Shown here piece by piece: positions 44,515 to 52,176 of a DNA stretch of 64,000 nt. Under the pieces are notes generated by a model that was not told where the DNA came from, searched no databases, and worked only from the letters and a program-made list of their open reading frames with translations. Source of the DNA: JACDCA01 sp963810305 (GTDB lineage Bacteria; Acidobacteriota; Vicinamibacteria; Vicinamibacterales; 2-12-FULL-66-21); contig CAWEMY010000011.1 of the NCBI GenBank assembly GCA_963810305.1, positions 1 through 64,000 of the forward strand, in the 5' to 3' direction. The first letter of the stretch is position 1. Every line of letters begins with the position of its first letter. The position numbers and the translations under genes were made by a program.

Positions 44515-44827
44515 TTACCTCCACTCCGCGTCCGCGGGGTAGATGTGATGCAGCACGCGGCGGCTGTAGGCGGAGGCGTCCCGCCAGTCGCGGGAGAGCT
44601 GCATCCAGCGTTGGTAATAGTCCTGCTCCCGATGTGCATGAAGGTCGGCTTCGCTCCTGAACACTTCATAGAGACAGATCGTCTGCGGATCGTCTGCGTC
44701 CTGCAGCACGTCGAACCGCAAGCATCCAGGTTCCTTGCACGCTGTGCTCGGCATGCCGGCGCACGTGGTCGACGAATTCCGACAGGTGCGCGGCCTTGAC
44801 CTTGATGATTCCCAGGATCGCGTACAT
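44515..44827 (-). CDS. Antibiotic biosynthesis monooxygenase-like (ABM/YgiN) protein, frameshifted
   Basis: A ~103-residue dimeric alpha/beta-barrel protein. After correction it reads MYAILGIIKVKAAHLSEF, then VDHVRRHAEHS, joined at 44740 (one extra G removed) to KEPGCLRFDVLQDADD and ICLYEVFRSEADLHAHRE, which is the canonical YgiN/ABM order. ATG 44827 lies 7 nt after the HpaI-type aldolase stop, so the two are co-transcribed. Family members oxidise quinols or aromatic diols or act as accessory proteins; in this island a role with catechol-like intermediates is plausible but unproven. Confidence 0.78.
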
Positions 44828-44834
44828 GGCGGTG

Positions 44835-45701
44835 TCAGACCTTGCCCGCGATCCTGCGGCACGCCTCGAGCGCCGCGAACGAGCGCGTGGGCGGCGCCAT
44901 CAGAAAACGATAGCCGTCGTCGATCGCCTTCTGCGCATTCTGCGCGTCGACACGCGGCCGTCCGCAGACGACGTGGTGCTCGTTGCAGATGCGCAGGATC
45001 GCCTGCATCGCCTCGAGCACTGCCGGGTGATCGGATTGCCGCGGGTAGCCCAGATTCTGCGACAGGTCCCCTTCGCCGCTCAGCACGACGCCGATGCCCG
45101 GGACCTCGGTCAGGATCCGAGGGAGATTGTCGATCCCGGCCACGTCTTCACACATGATCACGACGAGAATCTCTCCCTGTGGCGCCAGCGGCCATACGTC
45201 GGCGCGGGCGTAGTATTCCTGCTGGGTGAGCCCCCAGTAACGTGCCGCGTTCGCCGGGTAATCGCCCCGCAACCCCGCCGGCTCGTAGTTGGGAGCAGAG
45301 CGGGGCCGCGGATACCGGCAGGCTGCGACCGCGTTGTACGCCTCCTCCACAGTGCTGATGCGAGGCCACACGACGCCGTAAGCGCCGATGTCCAGCACCT
45401 GCTTCGCCATCCACTCATTCATCTCGCTGCCGTTGACCGGCACCCGGATCAGCGGCGCTACCGCGGGCGCGAGGGTCCCGCGCTCGAGGATCTGCCGGCG
45501 GCTCAGCAGGTATTGCATCCCGTCCCGCAGTTCGCTGATCTCGTACGGATTGTGTTCGGATTCGAAGATCACGCCGTCATAGGACGCGGTCGACACGGCG
45601 ATGGCGTTGTCGACGGTCGGAGGAGACACGAATGTCGTAATCGCGACCTCCCCCTGTTCGAGGGCCCGAATGACGGTATTGAGGCGTGGAATCGCGGTCA
45701 T
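44835..45701 (-). CDS. HpaI/HpcH-family pyruvate (2-oxo acid) aldolase
   Basis: A 288-residue class II metal-dependent pyruvate aldolase of the HpaI/CitE superfamily. Landmarks are the N-terminal RLNTVIRALEQGEVAITTF, FESEHNPYEISELR with the catalytic Arg/His region, LIRVPVNG, metal-site VVIMCEDVAG and VVLSGEGDLSQNLGYP. The family cleaves 4-hydroxy-2-oxo acids to pyruvate plus an aldehyde or oxo acid. Next to a LigJ-type hydratase it is a candidate for cleaving 4-carboxy-4-hydroxy-2-oxoadipate to pyruvate and oxaloacetate, a job done by RraA-like enzymes in sphingomonads. ATG 45701 matches the family start; a TTG at 45740 would add 13 residues. Confidence 0.85.
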   Translation of the reverse strand: MTAIPRLNTVIRALEQGEVAITTFVSPPTVDNAIAVSTASYDGVIFESEHNPYEISELRDGMQYLLSRRQILERGTLAPAVAPLIRVPVNGSEMNEWMAKQVLDIGAYGVVWPRISTVEEAYNAVAACRYPRPRSAPNYEPAGLRGDYPANAARYWGLTQQEYYARADVWPLAPQGEILVVIMCEDVAGIDNLPRILTEVPGIGVVLSGEGDLSQNLGYPRQSDHPAVLEAMQAILRICNEHHVVCGRPRVDAQNAQKAIDDGYRFLMAPPTRSFAALEACRRIAGKV

Positions 45702-45794
45702 CGCGCCCACGAGCCTCTCGCGGTACGGGCGTGGAGTCAAGGCCCCGCTTCTGGTCCTACCATTTGACCTCGATCATCACTTAGAATCCGGGGC

Positions 45795-47261
45795 GTGATT
45801 CCAGCGACGAAGGCTTCCGACGTGGCACCCGGCCCTCCCGAATCGACCATGGGGCACGGACCTGACGAGGGAAAACGCGGCCCGATCGCCCTGCTTGTCT
45901 TGTGGACGCTCGTGGTCGTTGTTCCCCTGACGCTCTGGTTCGCTCCCCTTGGCATCGATCCCAAGATGCAGAAGGCGCTCGCGATTACCTCGTTCATGAT
46001 CGGCTCGTGGATCACGCACTGGCAGGACGTCGCCTTCAGCGGCCTGATGGGCCTGTATCTGTTCTGGGCGACCGGCGTCGTGGGTTTCGGCGAGGCGTTC
46101 CACGGGTTTGCCACGACCACGCCCTGGTTTCTGTTCGGCGCCATCCTGTTCGGCCTGATGGCGACGAAATCGGGGCTGGCGCGCCGGCTCGCGTTCATCA
46201 TCATGCGCGGCATCGGCCACACTTACGCGCGACTGCTGCTCGGGATCGTGGTCGCCGACTTCCTGCTGACGTTCATCGTCCCGTCCGGCATCGCCCGCGT
46301 CGTCATCATGTCCGCCGTTGCCATGGGCCTCGTCGAGTCCTTCGGCTATGGCCGTGGCAGCCAGATCGGGAAGGGCATGTTCATCCTCCTCGTGTACACG
46401 GCGACCATCTTCGACAAGATGATCATCGCCGGCGCGGCGTCGATAACTGCCCGAGGCCTGATCGAACGCGTTGGCGGAGTCCACGTGCTGTGGAGCCAGT
46501 GGTTCCTGGCCTACCTGCCCTGCGACATCCTGACGATCTTCATCGCCTGGCGGCTGGTGCTGTGGATGTATCCGCCCGAGCGCGAATCGCTCCCCGGCGG
46601 CGCGGCCTTCCTGCACGAGGAAGTGCAGAAGATGGGCAGGATGACGGCGATCGAGTGGAGATCGATCGCCCTGTTCGCCCTCGGACTGGGCCTCTGGATG
46701 ACCGACTTCATCCACCACATCCCCTCGCCCATGATCGGACTCGGCGTCGGGCTGGCGACCCTTCTCCCGCGCATCGGCGTGCTCACCGTCGAGGACGTGA
46801 AGAAGGTCAATCTGCTGCCGGTCTTTTTCGTCGCGTCCGCCATCAGCATGGCGCACGTTCTGGAAACTACGAAGGCGCTCGAGATTCTCACCGATGTCCT
46901 CTTCGCGTGGACGCAGCCGTTCATGGGGAACGTCTGGACGTCAACCGGGGTCCTCTACTGGACCGCGTTCGTCTATCACATCGTCATTGGCGACGAGATT
47001 TCGATGCTGGCAACGTCGCTGCCGATGCTGATGAATTACGCCAAGAGCGCCGGACTCGACCCGCTGGCGATCGGCATGGTGTGGACGTTCTCGGCCGGCG
47101 GCAAGATCTTTCTCTACCAGTCGGCGGTGCTCGTGGTGGGCTACTCGTACGGCTACTTCACCGCTCGCGATCTGTTCAAAGTCGGCGCGGCGCTGACGAT
47201 CGTGGAATGGCTGATTCTGATGCTGCTGGTGCCGCTCTACTGGCCGCTCATCGGCATCTAG
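45795..47261 (+). CDS. SLC13/DASS-type anion symporter
   Basis: A 488-residue inner-membrane transporter with ~12 hydrophobic helices (ALLVLWTLVVVVPLTLWF, WFLFGAILFGLMATKSGLA, LLLGIVVADFLLTFIVPS, VNLLPVFFVASAISMAHVL). Motifs of the divalent anion:Na+ symporter superfamily are visible: IVPSGIARVVIM and the second pseudo-repeat GDEISMLATSLPMLM, each with helix-breaking substrate loops. Family members carry di- and tricarboxylates or sulfate. Located inside the catabolic island, it probably imports the aromatic dicarboxylate or a related acid. Start GTG 45795 gives a short polar N-terminus; ATG 45849 is possible. Confidence 0.88.
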   Translation: MIPATKASDVAPGPPESTMGHGPDEGKRGPIALLVLWTLVVVVPLTLWFAPLGIDPKMQKALAITSFMIGSWITHWQDVAFSGLMGLYLFWATGVVGFGEAFHGFATTTPWFLFGAILFGLMATKSGLARRLAFIIMRGIGHTYARLLLGIVVADFLLTFIVPSGIARVVIMSAVAMGLVESFGYGRGSQIGKGMFILLVYTATIFDKMIIAGAASITARGLIERVGGVHVLWSQWFLAYLPCDILTIFIAWRLVLWMYPPERESLPGGAAFLHEEVQKMGRMTAIEWRSIALFALGLGLWMTDFIHHIPSPMIGLGVGLATLLPRIGVLTVEDVKKVNLLPVFFVASAISMAHVLETTKALEILTDVLFAWTQPFMGNVWTSTGVLYWTAFVYHIVIGDEISMLATSLPMLMNYAKSAGLDPLAIGMVWTFSAGGKIFLYQSAVLVVGYSYGYFTARDLFKVGAALTIVEWLILMLLVPLYWPLIGI

Positions 47262-47263
47262 CG

Positions 47264-47845
47264 CTATTTGAATTCCTCTAGCGCCTGGAGCAACTCTTCC
47301 TTGGTATGAAGGACCGTCCGCCCCCAGCGACGCAGCCCTGTCGGCGCGTCCTCCCAGCGGGCTTCAGGTCCGTAGACCAGGTAGGCATCCCAGAGAATCG
47401 GCGGCTCGACGCCCTTCGAATGGGGGACAAGCTTGTCCCGCATGCCGTCCATTCTGGACGCATACCATTCGCCGACTTCTCGTTCTTCATCCCAGTAGTG
47501 CCGGACCCGGCGGTCTGGCAAGGCGGTCGACGGCCACCGCTCCGGGGCATCCCCGGGATACATGCTGAACCAGACGGCGTAGATTCGAAGATTCGAGTCC
47601 TTGTGCGTCTTGACCAACTCCTCCTGCACCCACCGGGCGCCGTTGACGCAGGCGGGTCACGTCGGCGACAGCAGTAAGACGACGCGCGGCTTGCCACTGT
47701 CCTTGTTGAACTGCGCCTTGAGCCCGTCAACGCCGGTCAGATCCTGAAGGACGGGCTTGTACTCGCGGCAACCGGCGAGAAAACTGACGGACAACAGGCA
47801 CAGCGGCAGAAGCGTGGCGAGGACGCGGGCGTGTCGGTTGTTCAT
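47264..47845 (-). CDS. Thioredoxin-like lipoprotein, predicted selenoprotein (UPAC active site, in-frame TGA)
   Basis: A 193-residue reading frame interrupted only by one TGA (47659-47657, codon 63). Upstream it encodes a lipoprotein signal (LPLCLLSVSFLAGC, lipobox LAGC) and the first strand of a thioredoxin-like domain, KPRVVLLLSPT. The TGA is then followed in frame by PACVNGARWVQEELV, so TGA takes the place of the first Cys of a CPAC redox motif. The rest reads through in the same frame (YAVWFSMYPGDAPERWP, WDAYLVYG, TVLHTKEELLQALEEFK), the expected end of a TlpA-like domain. A hairpin with SECIS geometry follows the TGA. The gene is convergent with the anion transporter. I predict selenocysteine insertion; a Cys-to-stop mutation is the alternative. 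Confidence 0.8.
47620..47659 (-). promoter_or_regulatory. Candidate bacterial SECIS hairpin directly after the in-frame TGA
   Basis: Reading the minus strand after TGA: four bases, then CCUGC pairing with GCAGG. A small internal loop follows, then UCA pairing with UGG (A-U, C-G, U-G), an A/G mismatch, and CGG pairing with CCG around the triloop CGC. The loop G lies 19 nt after the TGA, within the 16-37 nt window and with the G in the first two loop positions, as described for bacterial SECIS elements. Hand-folded. Confidence 0.6.
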
Positions 47846-47942
47846 TGTCGCGAGAGACAGCGTCCTATGCGGTGCGCGGTTGAGTCAAGCCGGTCTGATA
47901 TCGTAAGGGACTGAATCCTGCCGGTCTTCCGGAGTCTTGTTC

Positions 47943-49025
47943 ATGAATATCGTGGCACCCTTCACTGCCTTGCTCCTGCTGTCGATGCAGGCCGACAATG
48001 CCGCGCTGTTGACACGCCTGAAAACGCTCGACAACGCCGCGGCGGCCCGGGTGGTAGCTGCGGAAACCACCGCCACCCGCGAGATCCTCGATCGTCTGGT
48101 CGCGCAGGTCGATGCCTCGGTCCACTCCGACCGTCAGCGACCCGAGCAGCGTCGAGTGGAGTACGACCGCGAGGCGCTGACACTCGGTCTTCGTCTGGGT
48201 TCTGTTTTCGGCCGCGCTACCGGCGACCGCACATACGCGAGGCGCTTCGAGGCGCGGAAACAGCGCCTCGAAGGCACTCAGTTGCTCAACGACCGCCGGT
48301 ACCGCGAGGCGTTGAAACCGCTGACTGCCGCGCTGACCGAGGCACAAACCCTCGGCGACAAGTGGCTGCAGGCCATTACCCGCGTGAATCTGGCCTACGG
48401 TCGTCTGGAGCTCGGTCACGGCCAGGAGGCTCTCGCCCAATCGGAACGGGCCGCCGAGATTGCGAGCACGCTGGATGACAAGGCGCGCGCGCTGACTCTC
48501 TACAATCTGGCGTCGGTGCACCTGCACCTGAAGAATTTCCAGCGGTCGGTCGAGTACTCGCGGCAGTCGGTGGCCGTCAGTCAGAAGGCTGGCGTGAAGT
48601 TATGGGAGGGGAACAGCCTGCTCAACCTCGGCGCCGCACTTCAGCAGCAGGACGATCTCGAGGCCTCGCGCGTTGCCTTCGAGCAGGCGCTCGCTGTGCT
48701 GGAGACCACGCGCGATCGAATTGGCGCGGGGCGGGCGCTGTACAACCTGGGTCTCATCGCCATGGAGCAGGAGCGCTACGAACCAGCGGCGGAGTACATC
48801 GAGCGTGCGCTGCCGATCATCCGCAGCGCCGACATCCGGCATTCGCACGAGATCGAGCTGGATCCCGCGCGTTACCAGAATCCGATCGAGGTCGCCGCAC
48901 TGCAGATCCTGATCGACATCTACTCGCGGACGGGCCAGGAGGACCGCAAGGCAACGCATATGGCGGCGCTGCGCCAGGTCAGGGCCCGGCCGGATCCCGC
49001 CGGACATTCTCACAAGACGCCGTAG
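47943..49025 (+). CDS. TPR-repeat protein
   Basis: A 360-residue helical protein with about five tetratricopeptide repeats in residues ~100-300 (LNDRRYREALKPLTAALTEA, LGHGQEALAQSERAAEIAS, KNFQRSVEYSRQSVAVSQK, DDLEASRVAFEQALAVLE, ERYEPAAEYIERALPII). The N-terminus VAPFTALLLLSMQA looks like a short signal sequence, so it is probably exported. ATG 47943 is used; a TTG two codons earlier is possible. It stands alone between the selenoprotein and the RND pump and is convergent with the latter. It is a scaffold-type protein with no recognisable catalytic domain. Confidence 0.82.
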   Translation: MNIVAPFTALLLLSMQADNAALLTRLKTLDNAAAARVVAAETTATREILDRLVAQVDASVHSDRQRPEQRRVEYDREALTLGLRLGSVFGRATGDRTYARRFEARKQRLEGTQLLNDRRYREALKPLTAALTEAQTLGDKWLQAITRVNLAYGRLELGHGQEALAQSERAAEIASTLDDKARALTLYNLASVHLHLKNFQRSVEYSRQSVAVSQKAGVKLWEGNSLLNLGAALQQQDDLEASRVAFEQALAVLETTRDRIGAGRALYNLGLIAMEQERYEPAAEYIERALPIIRSADIRHSHEIELDPARYQNPIEVAALQILIDIYSRTGQEDRKATHMAALRQVRARPDPAGHSHKTP

Positions 49026-49046
49026 TAGCCGGCGCGCGCCGGCCGA

Positions 49047-52000
49047 TCAGGTCCCGAGCCCGTCGGCCGCTTCCGCCGACGGTTCGGCACGGAGTACCGG
49101 CGGACACCCGAACGAGTAGAACAGCGCCGGGGTGAAAATCTGATCGAGCAGTGTGACTGTGACGAGTCCACCGAGAATCACGATGGCGACCGGCTGCAGG
49201 ATCTCGCTTCCGGCCACGCCACCGGAGAATGCCAGCGGGATCAGCGCCAGTCCGGTCGTCAGCCCGGTCATGAGAACCGGCACCAATCGCTCGAGCGAGC
49301 CGCGCACGATCATCTGCTCGCTGAACGTCTCCCCTTCGTATCGCATCAGATGGAGGTAATGCGACAGCATCATGATGCTGTTGCGCGCGCTGATGCCCGC
49401 CAGCGTGATAAAGCCGACCAGCGACGCGACTGAAAGCGTCCCGCCGGACATGAAGATCGCGATCACGCCGCCGACGATCGCCAGCGGAATGCTGGCCATG
49501 ACCTGCAGCGCCAGCCGGGTCGACTGGAAGTGGCCATAGAGCGTACCGAACATCAGTACGATCGAAATCAATGACAGCAGGCCGATCAGCCGCGTCGCCT
49601 GCTGCTGGCTTTCGAACTGGCCGCCATATTCGATGAAGTAGCCCGGCTCCAGCGTGACCGATTCGCCGACGACTCGCTGGATATCCGTGACCACGCTCCC
49701 GAGGTCACGCCCCGCGGTGTTGCACTGGATGACGATGCGGCGAAGCGCGTTCTCGCGGAGGATCTGATTCGGACCCGAGCCGCTCGACACGTGGGCCACG
49801 CTCGAGAGCGGCACTTTGCCCCCCTCGGGCGCGTCGACCAGCAGGCCTTGTAGCGCTGCGATATCCCCTCGGAACGGTTCGTCGAGCCGCACCACCAGGT
49901 CGATTCGCTTCGATTCGTCGATCGCCTGCGAGACGACGCGACCGTTCAGCGCGGTTTCCAGCAGCTCGTTGGTCGGCGCGACCTGCACCCCATAGCGGGC
50001 GGCCGCCGCACGATCGATACGGACCTGGATTTGCGGGATGAGCGTCTGCTGCTCGATCGCGACGTCGACGACCCCGGGGACCTGCCGGATCGCCTCTTCG
50101 ACTACTTTTGCAGTCGCGCGCAGCCGCTCGAGGTCAGGGCCGAAGACCTTGATCGCAACCTGCGCCTGGATGCCCGAAAGGATGTGGTCGAGGCGGTGGG
50201 AAATCGGTTGACCGACGTTGAGGGTCACGCCCTGAAGCGACGCGAGGCTCGATCGCACGGCCTCCAGCACCTCTTCGCGGCTGCGCTGCGACGGCCCGAG
50301 CACGACGTCGATCTCGGTGTTGTGCACTCCCTCGGCGTGATCGTCGAGCTCCGCGCGTCCCGTACGCCGGCCGGTAGATGCCACATCCGGGAGCGCGAGC
50401 AGTGATTGCTCTGCCGCCTGGCCGATCGCATTCGAAGCGTCGAGCGAGATCCCCGGAGGTGCGCTGACGTTCACCGTCAGCGTGCCTTCGGTAAAGGGCG
50501 GCAGGAACTCGCGCCCCATGGCGAAGAACAGTGAGCCCGCGATCAGAAAGCACACCAGCGCTCCGACGACCACTGCGCCGGCGTGTCGCAGGCCGAATCG
50601 AATGACCGGCAGATCGAGCCGCTTCAGAAAACGCACCAGCGCACTGTCGGTCTCAGAGCGGATCGCCTTGACGCTGGCGAAGAGATACGAGCACAACACC
50701 GGCGTCAGTGTCAGTGACACCACCAGCGACGCCAGGATCGAGACGATGTAGGCGACGCCAAGCGACGAGAACATCCGCCCTTCGATGCCGCTCAGGAAAA
50801 ACAGCGGCAGAAAGGCAAGACCGACGACGATCGTCGCGAAGACGATCGAGTTTCGCACCTCGCTGGACGCCTCGAATACGACCTGCAGGATCGGCCGAGG
50901 CGTGGGGCTGAGCCTGTTCTCGCGCAACCGCCTGAAGACGTTTTCAACGTCCACGATGGCGTCATCGACGACTTCGCCGACGGCGATCGCGAGGCCGCCG
51001 AGCGTCATCGTGTTCACCGACAGGCCGAACCAGTACATGACGATCGCGCTGGTGAAAAACGACAGCGGGATGGCGGTCAGCGTGATCGCGGTCGTGCGGA
51101 GGTTCAGCAGGAACAGGAACAGCACGAGGGCGACGATGACCGTCGAGTCGCGGAGGGCCGTCTGCACGTTGTCGATCGCCGACTCGATGAAATTCGCCTG
51201 ACGAAAGAGCGTGCGGTCGATCTGGATGTCCGGCGGGAGTGACGCCGCCAGATCGTCGAAGGCGCGGTCCAACTCGGCGGTCAGGACTGTGGTCGACGCG
51301 CCGGGCTGTTTCTGAATACTGAGGATGACGCCCGGCTTGCCGTTGACGCCGGCATCGCCGCGCTTGACCTGCGCTCCCATCGTGACGCGGGCGACGTCTT
51401 TCAGCGTGACCGGGACCCCGTGGCGTGTCGTGATCACCGCCTGTTCGAGATCCGCGATGGTCGACACATTGCCAAGGTTGCGGACCAGAAACTCGCGCTG
51501 CCCGGCAATGAGGTAGCCCCCGGTGGTATTCAGGTTTGCGGCACCGACGGCGGCTTGGACATCGTTCAGGGACAGGCCGTACTGCTGCAGGCGGTCCCCC
51601 TTGACCAGCACCTGATACTGGGCGACGCCACCGCCGATGGCGGTCACCTGCGCGACTCCCGGGACCGACAACAGACGTGGGCGCAACGTCCAGTCTGCCA
51701 GCGTGCGGACCTCGAGCGGCGAGCGTCCGCTGCTGCTGACGATCCCGACCAACATGATTTCGCCCATCAACGAGGCGATCGGTCCGATGGTGGGCGCCAC
51801 TCCCTCGGGCAGGTGTCCCGCGCCGAGCTGCAGCCGTTCGGCGACGATCTGGCGATCGACGTAGACGTCGGTGTCCCAGTCGAATTCCACGAACAGGAGG
51901 GCGAGACCGGCAGTCGACGCGGAACGGACCCGCTGCACGTTGGTGGCGCCGTTCACCAGCGTCTCGAGTGGCAGTGTGACCAGGGTCTCGACTTCTTCCG

Positions 52001-52172
52001 GCGCCAGACCGGGCGCCTCGGCGAAGATCGTGACGACCGGGCGGTTCAAATCCGGAAAGATGTCGACGTCCAGGCGCGGTACGACCAGGACTCCGTACAC
52101 CAGAATCATGGCGGAGAGCGCGACGATGAGAAGCCGATTGGCGAGGGAGAACCGGATGATCCGATTCAGCAT
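49047..52172 (-). CDS. RND efflux pump permease, CzcA/CusA-like (HME type)
   Basis: A 1041-residue inner-membrane RND transporter. The N-terminal half starts LANRLLIVALSAMILVYGVLVVPRLDVDIFPDL, followed by the porter segment PGLAPEEVETLVTLPLE. Transmembrane helix 4 carries GGLAIAVGEVVDDAIVDVENV, with the charged residues used for proton transfer. The second half repeats the pattern (RLIGLLSLISIVLMFGTLYGHF, GFITLAGISARNSIMMLSHY). Overall features are closest to the heavy-metal/CusA clade, although helix 4 is not the classic CzcA DFG/DGA form. ATG 52172 is 2 nt after the stop of the adaptor gene upstream, so the pump is made with it. No outer-membrane factor gene is adjacent. Confidence 0.9.
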   Translation of the reverse strand: MLNRIIRFSLANRLLIVALSAMILVYGVLVVPRLDVDIFPDLNRPVVTIFAEAPGLAPEEVETLVTLPLETLVNGATNVQRVRSASTAGLALLFVEFDWDTDVYVDRQIVAERLQLGAGHLPEGVAPTIGPIASLMGEIMLVGIVSSSGRSPLEVRTLADWTLRPRLLSVPGVAQVTAIGGGVAQYQVLVKGDRLQQYGLSLNDVQAAVGAANLNTTGGYLIAGQREFLVRNLGNVSTIADLEQAVITTRHGVPVTLKDVARVTMGAQVKRGDAGVNGKPGVILSIQKQPGASTTVLTAELDRAFDDLAASLPPDIQIDRTLFRQANFIESAIDNVQTALRDSTVIVALVLFLFLLNLRTTAITLTAIPLSFFTSAIVMYWFGLSVNTMTLGGLAIAVGEVVDDAIVDVENVFRRLRENRLSPTPRPILQVVFEASSEVRNSIVFATIVVGLAFLPLFFLSGIEGRMFSSLGVAYIVSILASLVVSLTLTPVLCSYLFASVKAIRSETDSALVRFLKRLDLPVIRFGLRHAGAVVVGALVCFLIAGSLFFAMGREFLPPFTEGTLTVNVSAPPGISLDASNAIGQAAEQSLLALPDVASTGRRTGRAELDDHAEGVHNTEIDVVLGPSQRSREEVLEAVRSSLASLQGVTLNVGQPISHRLDHILSGIQAQVAIKVFGPDLERLRATAKVVEEAIRQVPGVVDVAIEQQTLIPQIQVRIDRAAAARYGVQVAPTNELLETALNGRVVSQAIDESKRIDLVVRLDEPFRGDIAALQGLLVDAPEGGKVPLSSVAHVSSGSGPNQILRENALRRIVIQCNTAGRDLGSVVTDIQRVVGESVTLEPGYFIEYGGQFESQQQATRLIGLLSLISIVLMFGTLYGHFQSTRLALQVMASIPLAIVGGVIAIFMSGGTLSVASLVGFITLAGISARNSIMMLSHYLHLMRYEGETFSEQMIVRGSLERLVPVLMTGLTTGLALIPLAFSGGVAGSEILQPVAIVILGGLVTVTLLDQIFTPALFYSFGCPPVLRAEPSAEAADGLGT

Positions 52173-52176
52173 TCAG

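Noticed and set aside
45777..46856. 359-codon frame on the minus strand
   Set aside because: Antisense to the SLC13-type transporter, whose helices and family motifs are clear; the minus frame is Asp/Glu/Arg-rich shadow.
47657..47845. Truncated 62-residue protein ending at the TGA
   Set aside because: The frame continues with a coherent thioredoxin-like C-terminal half and the TGA replaces an active-site Cys, so read-through as selenocysteine explains more.
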